Assembly (NCBI GenBank): GCA_020226215.1
Contig: CM035231.1
Location: forward strand, 51,302,876-51,366,875
Length of the DNA stretch: 64,000 bases
Reading direction: 5' to 3'
Origin: Sindora glabra
Lineage: Eukaryota; Streptophyta; Magnoliopsida; Fabales; Fabaceae
Shown here: positions 34,348 through 46,348 of the stretch, piece by piece
How the letters are laid out: the number at the start of each line of letters is the position of its first letter
Numbering within the stretch: the first letter of the stretch is position 1
The notes under the pieces: model-generated
Told to the model about the DNA's origin: nothing
The model's database searches: none
What the model saw: the letters and a program-made list of their open reading frames with translations, nothing else
Position numbers and translations under genes: made by a program

Positions 34348-36700
34348 ATAGGCATGTTATGCCTTCTTTCATTCTTCAAAGGAAAAAAATGGTTCCTTAT
34401 TTTAGAAGACATTTTACAAATGAATGGTTAAGTACATTCTTTGATATTTTGTTGTGCTCTTGTTTTCCACCATAAAACTTCTTTAACTTAAAAAATAATT
34501 ACTTTTTATTTCTTTTAGTCTCTCTTTCTTCTCATCCCATATTTTCCTTTCTCTTCCTTTGGCATAATCCCAACCGATCACCGCCAATATTAGCTTTTCC
34601 TCTCTGCACATGTCCTTCTTTTTCTTTTCCTATCTTAAGTCTTGTTATTTCTCACTTTCCTATCTTCAAGCTTTGCTTCTTTCTCATCCTTCGTCCTTCT
34701 TTTCTATTTGTTTAGTTCTTGAGATTACCAAAGCCAATTTTGCTTTTGCTTTTACCTGTCCAACCAAGCTAAGTCCACCGTGTAGAAAGCAGTCAATGGC
34801 CAATTAGCACCCAAGCCCACTTTATAATTTCTACTAAACCCACTTTCTTCAAACTATTGGTGAACTAGCTCTAAGTCTCCGTAATTGCAATATCCTAAAT
34901 TGGTATTTTATTCTAGCTCATCCTCTAGCCATATATATTTGCTATAGTTTTTGGTTGTAGGCTGAACTCTAGGAAGTGACTTTCTAAAATATAATCTAAG
35001 AAAATTACAATGATAAATGTAAAATAGGTGGTTAGTATTTAATTGAGTTAGAAACTAATCTTAGAAATTTGGTTATGATTAACACTTTAGATTGGAGTGA
35101 GAAAGTAGAGTTGGCAACATTGGTTACTTGGAATTCCAAAAAGACATTGTGCACTTTTTAAGGTAAATGGATATGCTACTCTAACTTGTAAATATTATGT
35201 ATTTGTATATAGTTGAAAGGTTTTAATTTTGAAATTTTATTTTAGTTACATTTTTATGAAAAAAGCTTATTGTGCATGTTTATATATATGTTTGAAAAGT
35301 TAGTTTATATGAAAATGTGGTATTAAACTTGTTTAACTGATTTTATATGGCAAAAGAATTGAATAGAAATTTGATATGTTAAAAATTTTCTTTATGGGAA
35401 TTGAAATGTTCTTGTTTGGATTGTGTACTTATGTATAAGTTATGATAAATGAATAATTCCTTTACTAAAATTGTGAAATGGTTCAAATCAATTTTTTTTT
35501 ATAAATTGTAACACTTCGCAAAATTTTCTTTAATAGACCTCAAGTACACTTTGAAATTGAAATGCTGGAAGGATAAGAAGAAATTGAATTGCTAGAGAAA
35601 TAAAGGAAGATTCAATTGCTAGAGGGATAAAGTGAATGACAATATTGAATATTGAATTGTAATTGTTATGTTCTTTACTAAAATTATCATTGAATCCTAC
35701 CGATCTTCCATATTTTGAATACTAAAATGATAAAATTAAGTTTCAAGTATTTTGGATTTTGTATAGATTTGTTTTATGTAGAATAATTTGGACTCTAAAG
35801 TAATTGTTTTTATTAAATAAACTTTTTGAGAAGACATCTGCATTTGAAAATTTAAAATTTTAGATTTTTATCTAATATCAATTGCATTTGAATGTTGAAT
35901 ATATTTTTCCTAATTTACTATTTTATAAAATTATAAAATTTATCATGTTTTGAGAAAATTAAGGTTTCATTTATAAAAAATAAAAAATTGCAAGTTTTAT
36001 TAGTTTACTCACTCATTGAATTCTTGGATCTCACACTTTTTTCTACAATATTTTTCACACCTTGAACTAAGACAATAAACCCTCACTAGTCTTGTGGAGA
36101 TTGAAGACATTATCTTATAGCAAAATTGATAGTTAGAATAGAATACTTTTGCATGTGTGTGTGTGTATATGTATATATCTATGTTTGTTTCTATTTAAAA
36201 GGTGTTATATATACATTTATGTAGTTTTGGTACTTTGGTTTTCTAAATTATAGGTATTGCATCACCTCCGGCTGGTATTTGAAAAATAGGAAAATTTCCA
36301 CTTTTTTATAAAATATAAAAGTGTTTTTTAGTAATTTTATTTTATATAAGTTTAACTGATTTATATCATGTTGGAGTTTGTATTATGTATAAGTCAAACT
36401 TGTAGAAAGTTGCTTAGAAGTGATTTTCTGCATGGTTACATGTCCAATTTTGGGGTGTCCAATGTATCACTATCTCTTTCATATAGTTTATCTATATTAC
36501 ATAAATGCATAAATTTTTTATAAGAATTTAAATTTAATTTATTATTAATGTAAAATATTTACACTATTAATAAAATGAGAAAAAAATACATCATTAAAAT
36601 GGTAATGTGGTAATTAAGAATTTTTAACAGTAATAAAAAAGTTTTAACAATTTTTTATTAACATAGAAATATATAAATTGGTGATAATGTAAAAGTAATT
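34348..36700. other. Spacer with decayed, unclassified repeat material
   Basis: No coding frame was supported; open frames at 34210-34431 and 34610-34807 are chance (the first overlaps the old LTR). The stretch at about 36000-36290 (GTTTACTCACTCATTGAATT, CTAGTCTTGTGGAGATTG, CATCACCTCCGGCTGGTATT) has the feel of the transcribed part of a Gypsy LTR, but no partner copy is in the window. Confidence 0.4.
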
Positions 36701-36811
36701 TATAATGATGAATCAAATTTAAATTTTTTATAAAGATTTCAAGTGTTGTAATATTTTAGAATGGCTATAATGTATAATATGATACATATAAACGAGAAAA
36801 ATATGGCTTCC

Positions 36812-36825
36812 TTGGCGCCGTCGGG
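36812..36825 (+). other. TTGGCGCCGTCGGG motif, possible primer-binding-site relic
   Basis: Some plant Gypsy elements have a primer-binding site beginning TTGGCGCCGT. Here the motif stands alone in A/T-rich sequence, without an LTR end before it, so the match may be coincidental. Confidence 0.2.
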
Positions 36826-37058
36826 TTTGCAACAAAATCACAATCGTAACTTCAACGTAATTGTAATTTAGAATCTTGTTTAGTGGTGAAATAGAAAAAC
36901 AGTATGTTGAAAACCTCGATATTGATAGTGTGAAAAGAAAAATTACTTTGTTAACTAATAACATTAAAACATAGATATCATTTAAAATTTAGAAATTGAA
37001 AGAGATCAAAAAAACTTCTTTCAGGTCATTACAAGTAGTCGAAGCCCTCACTTGATTT

Positions 37059-37229
37059 TTATAAAAGACCAGAAGAACTTGCTCCGGATTCAGATGGCGG
37101 AATACAGTCGACGAGCGATGACGTTTTATTGGATAAATCACTGCCAGACATTGTTGCCTGAAAAAGCGCCGCTGTTAATGTTTCCGTTGCGCACAATGAT
37201 TTTGCCACCCTCAACAACGCTGAATGCAT
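37059..37229 (-). pseudogene. Exon-like island, minus strand
   Basis: A minus-strand ATG frame of 56 codons (MHSALLRVAKSLCATETLTA start) is intact. A second frame of the same strand, following a splice-acceptor-like TGCATTCAG, reads GGKIIVRNGNINSGAFSGNN. This resembles GSIIVVEDGTITRGFWAGDAN, encoded at about 39400-39450, in spacing of I, V, G, F and N. The resemblance suggests related exons. No family name can be given. GC content is well above background. Confidence 0.3.
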
Positions 37230-37374
37230 TTTTTTAGGAATTTAAATTGTGATTGCAATCACTGCTACAATTTTATTGTAATCAGTAGAATTGTTAACAA
37301 ATATGAAAAAATGCAGTATGCAAAATTATATAGAACAAAAAAAGAAAACATTGATACAGTATAATCCGCAATCA

Positions 37375-37490
37375 CAATATTACAATATTGAAGTCGGCCA
37401 AGACTTCCATCCCCCGGATGCAATTGGAGTATGGAAAACCCTGGACACCTGGCCCATTGTTAGCCACGGCTCTTTATTGAATATCTTACA
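37375..37490. other. Second exon-like island
   Basis: A GC-richer stretch open on both strands. The plus strand reads EVGQDFHPPDAIGVWKTLDT and ends at TAG (37498). The minus strand reads NNGPGVQGFPYSNCIRGMEV. It lies 150 bp from the exon-like island at 37059-37229 and may belong to the same decayed gene. The coding strand is not settled. Confidence 0.25.
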
Positions 37491-37500
37491 CCAAATGTAG

Positions 37501-39280
37501 ATAATTACTTTTGTTAATCAAGTTGGTCGCAAAATCAGAATCTTCAAATATGACTTTTTGACAGATAGATTTCATCGATTTCCTTTGTATGTGTTTTTTA
37601 TTCAAACAAACAAAAAACTATTTTTGTTATTAAATTTTAATGCAATTGTTTTCATTTAAGTAAAGATAATTAAAATTTAATAATTTTTTAAAATTTAATA
37701 GAAAAAAATTGCATCGATCTGACAACTTAAAAGAAAGTTGTCATAAAATAATTTATATAAAAATTTATTTATTTATTTATTTGTAATGAAATTAGCTTAA
37801 TTTAATAATGTGAATATTATACGTTTTATTTTTATGATTTTTTTATATAAATACATTCCTAATTTGCTTTGAAAAATAAAGCTTTTATATCCAAACTATA
37901 CTTACGGGCATTAATATCTTTATTGATAAGCAAATAAGAAAAAAATGACATGTTACGTATATGAATAAAATTCTATATCTAAACTACAAGCAAATATAAA
38001 AAATGAAAAATTTCTTATATGAAATTTTTTTTCAAGTAAACTATTGTTTTAAAAGATGATTACGTTAAATACAAATAATTGTTCATAATTTTTATGAGGT
38101 AAAAATATTTAAATATAAATAACAATGCTAAAAATTATTCATAAGGCTAAAAAATATTGATAATTAATTAAAATTTGATTATAAATTAATATTTTATATT
38201 TATTAAATTTTTAATTTTAATTTTAATTTTAAAAGTAAAAATTAGTTAAATTTTAATTTAAAATTTATTTTTGACATAAAATTAATTTTGAAAATTTAAT
38301 CTTTGTATAATCAAATACAATAAAAAGAATAATATCAAAAAGCTCGTATATCATTAGAGGTGAAAATAAGTTAAATCAATTAAGTCAAGTCAAGTCAAAT
38401 CAAGTTAGATTTTAACATAAATATACCATGCTTGTTTTAAAATTTATTGACCTAAATTTAGCTCATGACCTATTTATATATTAAAATTTTATTTTTTCTT
38501 AACTTGTTTATAAAATTTAAAAAGTATGACCTAACTTATCAATTTATTTAGACATAATTATTAAAATCTAAATAAATTATTGATAAACTTATAAGTTTAA
38601 ATATATATGGTATAAATAGGTTACTTGGTAAAAAGAGAATAATAATTTTCTTAAATAAATAAGATATCAAACAAAATTTTATCTTTACTTTTATAAAACT
38701 TTTAATAATTCAATATAATAAATTATAATTATATTTATTTAAAATAAAAATATTAAATAATATAATAATATAAATTTATTATTCATAAATTTTAAAATGT
38801 TAGAATATTGATAACTAAATTAAAAAAAGATACAATAATAAAAGAGTAATAGTTATAATAAAATTAATTAATTAATTTAAATAGACTATATTAGAGTAAT
38901 ATATTAATCAAATAAACTAACTTAATGGCTAGTAAATTTAATGATGACTTCCTATTAGTTTGTTAGATTGATGTAATTTTTTTAATATTAAAAATAAAAA
39001 ATTATTAATTTTTAACTATGTTTGTTTAAATAAAAAATAATTATATTGAAATCAAATATAATATTATTTCATTAAAATAAATAAAAATTTATTAAATCAT
39101 TAACAACTTTCATTGAAATAAATAAAGTATGGAAGAAAGCTATTTTTAAAAAAGCCAGTTTTAAAACGTCAAATCTTTTGATTGATTTGATTTTAAAAAT
39201 TAAGAAGTAATTTTCTACATGTGATGTAATATATTTAACAAAATGCAAAAATTAATAAATAGCCACCTGTCCGGTTTTTA
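37501..39280. other. Non-coding spacer
   Basis: Very AT-rich. Small AAGTCAAGTCAAGTCAAA repeats lie near 38380-38400, and ATTTATTTATTTATTTGTAA near 37770. No gene was seen. Confidence 0.5.
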
Positions 39281-39289
39281 TATTCCCCA

Positions 39290-39600
39290 TTTACGTTTGG
39301 GGTGCGGAAGTCCTGCCTATTGAAGTCACAGATCACAAATAAAATCCCCGCATCGTTCGTACAATTGCACCCCACATTTGGGCAGAGCAAGCTCGTCAAC
39401 GTTAGCATCGCCAGCCCAAAAGCCCCGAGTAATAGTCCCATCCTCCACCACTATTATTGACCCATTTCCTTTCACGTACTTATATGACCCTTGGGCGCCA
39501 TTGACCTTTCGAGGAGCCGACATATCAACATTGGAACCTGAAAAGTGAAAACAAATTTGATAACGTACGCCATTGACATTGCCCTTGGAATAATCATGGA
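39290..39600 (-). pseudogene. Gene fragment of unknown family, minus strand
   Basis: Minus-strand reading gives NVNGVRYQICFHFS, then SAPRKVNGAQGSYKYVKGNG, then GSIIVVEDGTITRGFWAGDA and LALPKCGVQLYERCGDFICD before a stop. A competing frame continues beyond with FNRQDFRTPNVNGEYKNR. A splice-acceptor-like TTTTCACTTTTCAG lies at the junction. The KCGVQLYE-type ending is reminiscent of the tail after the leucine-rich repeats in some plant TIR-NB-LRR proteins, but that is weak. A related, shorter piece lies at 42186-42300. Confidence 0.4.
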
Positions 39601-42600
39601 AAGCTTTGCTTTGTTTAACATATAAACCAAAAATATTATTATATTAATACCTTATTCCGACAGAGAAGAGAAAATTGAGTGAGCTCTGGGCTCCACCTCC
39701 ACTGCCTTCTCTCTCCCTCTATCTCTAGATTAAGATATTGTTGCTTTATTCTTTAAGTATATTAGAATTTTTCCATATAAACATTTTGGATCAAGCTTTT
39801 ATGAAGCTAAGATGTACTTTAAAATAACATCATAATTTTTTTATGAGAATATCCAGGAAATTGAATTTGATAAGTAATAATAAATTTTAAAAATTAATTT
39901 ACAAATTTACAATTCTTCCATCCTTTGATATTTCTTTTTCAAGAGTTAAAATATTGTACTTTATCATTTAAAGTACATTTTACACTTTTGAGAAAATTAA
40001 TCCTATTATATCATATTTATATCTTTTGCTTGGACCATTGTTTAAAATGTTTTTTCTATAAAGTTATATAAACAAAATATAATGAAAATAATATTTAATT
40101 CTTCATTTATAAAATTACTAAATTTCATGACCAACACTAATAATTCCGTGAAATAATCATGGAAAACTTTGTTTTATTTTATATATTAATATATTGGATC
40201 AAACTTTTTTAAAAGTTTTAAAGTACATTTTTCACGTTAGAAAGTAAAGTGTATGATAAAAATATCAAGAGCTTAGCATTCAATAAGTAATAATAAATTT
40301 CAAAAATATTTTTTAAATTTGTAACTATCAATTATCATAATTTTTTTAAGAAGGATTATGATTTTTCCCTTTAAAGTGCACTGTACAGAGGAGCTCAATC
40401 CCACACTATCATACTCACATCTTTTCTACCATGGTCCATTGATCAAAACGTTTATATTTTTTAAAGAAATTGTATACAACAATTATAGTAAACATAATAT
40501 TTTGTCTCTATTTATAAAAGCACTACCTATCCCGTCCTTTAAATTTTCTGAATAAAATTAATAATTTTTTATTTTTGGTTTTGTTATAATTATTCATCAT
40601 TTTGTCAAAACAACTGAAAATTGTTGAAGTATATTATTAAATTGAACCTTAATAATGTTAAATGTACACTAAGTTTTAAACTATATTATTTGTTTCCATC
40701 ATTTAAAATGAAAGGAAAGATGACTAATTAGTAATGGTGCCAAATTTTCTCAGACGAGGTTGAATATCAAAATTTTGTAAAACAAGTACAAATTTTAAAT
40801 ATCTATGGGACTAATCTAAAATTATTATATACAAAAATGAAAAAAAAATGGGAACGGAGTTACTGTTAGCCCCTTTGGCTTCACTATTACAAATATTTTT
40901 AATAGAAGTAAAAATAAAGAGATATAAATTCTAGTGACGGAACTTAGAAGACGGAATAGTGAGCGACTAATTTTCCTGTTTGGTCACGTATTCCTGTACA
41001 TGATTTTATACTTTTTTACTGTGTCTGAAGAGACTGACCAACCTGGTTGGTAGTAAAGTGTCTATGAAAAATAACATCATATTTTTTATGAGAATATCCA
41101 GGAAATAGAATTTAATAAGTAATAATAATTTTTAAGAAATAATTTTGAAATTTATAATCCTTCCCTCCTTTGATTTTTTTATTGAAAGTTATGATATTAC
41201 ATTTTATCTTTTAAAATATATTTTACACTTTTGAGGAAACAATCCGATTATGTCATACTTACATCTTTTGTACCTTGAACTATTGTTTAAAATGTTTCTT
41301 TTTAAAGAAATTATATATACAAAATATAGTAAATATAATATTTATTTTCTCATTTATAAAATTACTAAATTTCATGACCAACATTAATAGATCCTTGAGA
41401 TAATCATGAAAAACTTTGTTTTGTTTAGCATATCAATATATTGGATCTGGCTCCTTGGAAACTCTCAAGTGCATCTTTCATTTTAAAAGGTAAAGTAAAA
41501 TATTATAATTTTTAATAAAAATATCAAGGCCTTAGCATTTAACCAGTAATAATAAATTTTTTAAAATTTGTAATATCTAGATGTTAGTTCGGGTTTTGCC
41601 AAGAAAACAAGCAAACAATCAAACCGATTTGAATCAAATCTAACCTACTAGTTGCTCAGTAAACTCACCGAATCAATGCAACTCATTTTGGGTGGGTCAA
41701 TAATTTTTTCAATTTTCAAAAATGGAGTTGGAATTTAGAAGGCTCAAGCACAAGACCTTGAGGACAGGCACATGCTCTGCTACTGCACAGACCAATGCCT
41801 CTTTTGCTATTATAATGACAAACGTTATATATAATATATATTATTTCTATTTTTCATATTCTTATTTATCTAAATTTTTTTATAAATAATATATATTATA
41901 TATATTTATATTATAAATTATATAATTAAAATATTTTTATTTAACTAATATTTAATTTAAGATTTTTATTAGAATGAAATGAAATATAATTTTAAATATT
42001 ATAAAATAATAATAAAATTATGGTAAATATTTGTAATTAGAATAAGAAATTAATTTAATTTTTTATGTGTAAATATAATATTATAATTTATATATATATA
42101 TATAATATATTATTTAATTTGACCATTTAATTGAATCGATCCATCTTACCTTAGTCAATTTACCGGGTCAATGGCCGATATAAGTCTAATAACACTGCCT
42201 TCCGGTACCTTTGACCTTGACAGGAGCCGACTTATCACCCTTAGAACATGAAATGTGAAAACAAATTTGATAATGTACACCATTGACATTGCCATTGGGA
42301 TAACCAGGGAAAGCATTGTTTCGTTTAAACATATAAATATTTTGGATCAGGCTATGAAGTTTTAAAGCCAAGATGTACTTTAAAAGTTAAATTACAAAAT
42401 CATAATTTTTATGAGAATATCAAGGAATCAAATTTTAATAACTAATAATAAATTTTTAAATAATAATTTTTAAATTTATAATTATTCACTCCCTTAATTT
42501 TTTTATCGAAGATTATGATATTGTACTTAATTTATCCTTTAAAATACATCTTATGCTTTAAGAGAGCTCAATCCTAATACAACATAATTACATATTTTGT

Positions 42601-43130
42601 ACCTTTGGTCATTATTTAAAATGTTTATTTTTTAAAGTAATTATTATAAATAAAATACAAAAGCATAATTTCTAGTTCCTCATTTATAAAAACACTATAT
42701 TTCATAATTAGCATTAAGAACCCATTGGGGATAATCATGAAAGACTCTGCTTTGTTGAACATATCAATATATCAAATTAGGCTCCTCCAAAGCTCCAAAG
42801 TGCAAAATGCACTTTAGAAAGTGAAGCATAATATCACAATCTTTGATAAGAATATCAAGGGTCCAAAATTTGATAAGTAATAATAAATTAAAAAATATTT
42901 TCTAAATTTGTAACTTCCCATTCTTATAATTTTTATAGCAAAGGACTATGATTTTATCCTTTAAAATGCACAATACAATTTAGAGGAGTTCAATCCCAAA
43001 ATATCATAATTACATCTTTTCTACATTGATCCATTGTTAAAAACATTTATTTTTTTAAAGAAATTGTATAAATAAAGTAAAGTAAACACAATGTATAGTC
43101 TCTTATTTATAAAAGCACTATCATCATTAT
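39590..43130. repeat. Degenerate tandem array, unit roughly 430-550 bp, about six partial copies
   Basis: Copies begin with ATAATCATG(G/A)AA(A/G)(G/A)CTTTG(C/T)TTTGTTTAACATAT near 39590, 40145, 41397, 42290 and 42725, with one copy lacking its start near 41065. They continue through ATTTTTATGAGAATAT, AAGTAATAATAAATTT, TTTAAAGTACATTTTACACTTTTGAG, TTGTTTAAAATGTTT and AACAAAATATA. The copies are grouped as three pairs separated by unrelated sequence (40560-41060 and 41580-42185). Gene-fragment pieces adjoin the first and third pairs. Confidence 0.65.
42186..42300 (-). pseudogene. Second copy of the 39.5-kb gene fragment
   Basis: The minus-strand frame reads AFPGYPNGNVNGVHYQICFH and then SKGDKSAPVKVKGTG, collinear with the sequence at 39500-39600 (NVNGVRYQICFHFS, SAPRKVNGAQG). 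It was duplicated together with the adjacent array units. Confidence 0.45.
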
Positions 43131-44245
43131 TACAGAATGGCTAATAAACATCGAGTGTTTAGAAGATTTGACATTAGTTTACAACCAATCATTAATTGAG
43201 CATCATTGTAAATAATATTCCATGAGAATTTCAAAACAATTGTAGAATATCAAAACATTGTCTGTTATTATACAAGAAAATCAACATTGTGTCTTATGCT
43301 AGAGAAGTGGGAAGTAATATTTTTACATTGGTGATTTATAAATAACTAACATTTAATTTTGATATATCATTTTAATTTATATTAATAATCATGCACCCCC
43401 ATATAATCTACTCCACTCACACTTACCCTAGTTTCTCCTTCTCAAGCTTCCTCCTTTAATTTCTCTTCTTAGATCATCCTTATTTCCCTTATATTTATCC
43501 TTCTAGAATACCATACCTAAAAATAAAAGATAATATCCCATATAAAACTACAAAATCATAATAATAACAATTTTAAAAAATAAATCTTATGACAAAAATT
43601 TGAAAATTATGAAAGGCTATACCAATTATCCTAATCATAAATGGCGTTGTGCTAAATACTATTTTCATACCTATTGTTCAATATGTGAGGTTGGCACTCC
43701 TTAAAAAAGTATAATTGAATCCAATCTTTACAAATGCAATGAGCATTCATTAAATTAAGAAAATGATAGTACACATGTTATATAAATAGATAGTAGATAA
43801 CATTACTAAAAGTTGAGAATGTTGAATGAAATCAAATTTCATACTTATGCAAATCTATAAAAGCTATATCATAATGAAAGACAATAAGTTATGGCAGATT
43901 ATGAAACCAAAAACTAAATTGCAAGAACAAAAACGAAAACAAGATAAATCCTTATCGCTAAATCCTTTATTTTTCCAATGAATGCACAACACCCACAGAT
44001 TTAGTGATAAGTTAATAGAGATTCATTCCTATAAAAAAATTGGTGAGTAAAAATACAAAATTGAAAAAGAACCATTATCAAGTTGAAAGGAGAGTATACC
44101 TTTTAGAGAAAGAATTAATTTAGGGTTATAAGAGGTCTGTGATGAAATTTGTAAATGACATCATTATTCCACTCTTTTTATTTTCAACTCATGCCAATGT
44201 ATTGTATTTAAATGTCAATTATTTGAAAATAACTAAGGTGTAAAG
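43131..44245. other. Spacer left of the copia element
   Basis: AT-rich. A 31-codon plus-strand frame (43609-43704) is Cys/His-rich (HKWRCAKYYFHTYCSICEVG) and might be a fragment of a Cys/His-rich protein. Otherwise nothing was identified. Confidence 0.35.
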
Positions 44246-45895
44246 TGTTGGTGTGTATCCTAGAACCAATCATATAAGATGATTAGAGTTATACACAATG
44301 TATTATATTTTATTTTAGGTAATTTAATTATTATATTTATTTTTATTATTATTATGCACAATTTATAACTTAATATAATAATTATCCTTGGAATAGCTTT
44401 GTTATTCCTAAAATGCCCCTAGTCAAGTATTATTACGAAAAGGATAGTAATAATACATCGAGACTAGCATGTATAGTGACTGATGATTATGAATCATGGA
44501 TATGTGATATCAAGTCAATACATGAGTACATTGCTAAGTGAACAATGTACTGGACTGACCCACTATGAGAATATTGCATGGATAAACGTGTCATAAGTTA
44601 TTCTCATATGATCACAACTACACATAAACCTTTGACTTGAAGTCACTACGGTTCCCTACATGAGGAATTACTCACTTTAATATTGTCCTATGTCACCTTT
44701 AATTAGGATAATAAGTAGGGCATTGATTGGGTGTGTCATAAATCATGCAGAGGGAAGTGAGTGATGTAAATGGGATTTTGTTACTCTTGTATAAAAGAGA
44801 AATATCCTTGGGCCCCTTGATTGAGTGAGACTTAGAAATGCATGGCCATGTTCAGTTGAATTAATATATGATATTAATTATTTATTTTAAGTCTACTCAG
44901 TATCAAGAAATATAAATTGAACATTGACGAGGATGACACATTTCATGCCTCCAGTTCAATTTGGATATTATTACAAAAGGGTTATGATGCAAAACGTTGA
45001 TAATGTATTAGGTGGATGTCGAATCACAGACATTCTTACTACTTGAGTGGCAGTGATGTATTGCTAGATACCGCTCGCTATCTATGGCTCAATAATAAGT
45101 CATTGTCAACGTAGTAAGAACCTACAGGGTTACACAAAAGGAGTAGGAATAAGACAATAATTAATTGGACTTTAATTATATTAATATCTAATTAATTGGA
45201 CTTATTTTCGTGCATATATATATTATTAAGAATAATAATTCACGTTATATATATATATTATATGATATTATTTGATATTAAAGAAATATCAAATAATTAT
45301 CTTATCAGATATTAGATAAATATATTATGAGATAATATTATTATGATATTTGATAATTATATGCAATTATCTAATAATTAAGATATTTATATTATGAGAT
45401 AATATTATTATCTAATATTAGATAATTAATAGATAAGTCTTATCTCTTCCCATTATCTCTAGGATAAGGATAAGATGAGTTGTTAAGTGTGATTAGGATT
45501 TTTAGAAGCATTATCCTAGTAGGACTAGGATTATGGCTTGCCTAAGTTCTATAAAAGGGGACTTGAGGGCAGCACTTAATAATCACGTTTTAAGCTTCCA
45601 TATAAACCCTAAATTACTCAGAAAACATCCAATCCTAATTCTTAGAGAGAAAAATGCATCCTAGCAAACGCGTGGAGGGTGAGAGGTCGTTGTTCACTCC
45701 GTGTGGATACCGTAGAGACGCTGTACCTTCCGGCCGGCGTTTGATTCATCCGCTCTCAAGTTTTGATCAGTAGAAACACGAGTGCCCAATAGGTAAAACC
45801 CTAATCATTTACTTATGCTTTTTGCATGGATCCTAGGTAGAATTTGGATCAAAAATATAAAATTCCGCTGCATGTGATAATCCGAATTCCCAACA
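44246..45895 (+). repeat. 5' LTR, subfamily A
   Basis: It begins TGTTGG and ends CCAACA (perfect 6-bp inverted ends), 1650 bp. It contains a block of A/T palindromes (45180-45430) absent from the other LTRs. It shares with the 3' LTR only conserved islands such as AACCAATCATATA, ACTGACCCA, CCTTTGACTT and GGTTCCCTACATG. Confidence 0.8.
45549..45557 (+). promoter_or_regulatory. TATA box in the 5' LTR
   Basis: TCTATAAAAGGGGAC is a strong TATA box about 345 bp before the LTR end, where transcription of a copia element would start. The following GGGACTTGAGGGCAGCACTT would be the start of R. Confidence 0.6.
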
Positions 45896-46348
45896 TATAG
45901 GTGGGTTTGCCAAAGCAAGGTACCTAAAGTTTATCTTGGTAAGACCCGATGGGATAATAGTAATATCTAAATTGCTAATTATTGGGTTTGACTTAACTGG
46001 GCTATACTAATAGGATTGGGGCCTAGAGGCATAGAGTTGGTTATGAATTCATGAGATGAATTTTAATAAGTGTTATTCACCTAACTATCCAAGAGTTGCA
46101 TAAAATGTAATTGACAAGGAGTTGTCTACCTAAATAGCGACATCTTGGGTGATTAGCCAAAGCTAATTTAAGATTTGATAAAATATGGATCTTGGCTCAC
46201 TAGAAAACCTTAATGATAAAATTTTTTGAAATAATAGTGAGGGCTATTATTTTGAGAAAAATAGTGGGAGTATTATTTAATAAAAGACTTTATTAAATAA
46301 ATAAAATACATGATTCTCATTTTGCATATTTTTCTATTGTAGATAACC
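45896..46348 (+). other. Untranslated leader of the copia element
   Basis: The sequence between the LTR end and the gag ATG. The primer-binding site is decayed: TATAGGTGGGTTTGCC occupies the expected place. No open frame of note. Confidence 0.55.

Noticed and set aside
36812..36825. Primer-binding site of an Athila-type element
   Set aside because: The motif is isolated, with no LTR end before it; kept only as a low-confidence note.
44246..45895. 5' LTR as an independent solo LTR
   Set aside because: It is followed at normal distance by a copia leader and gag start, so it is more simply the 5' LTR, although its subfamily differs from the 3' LTR.
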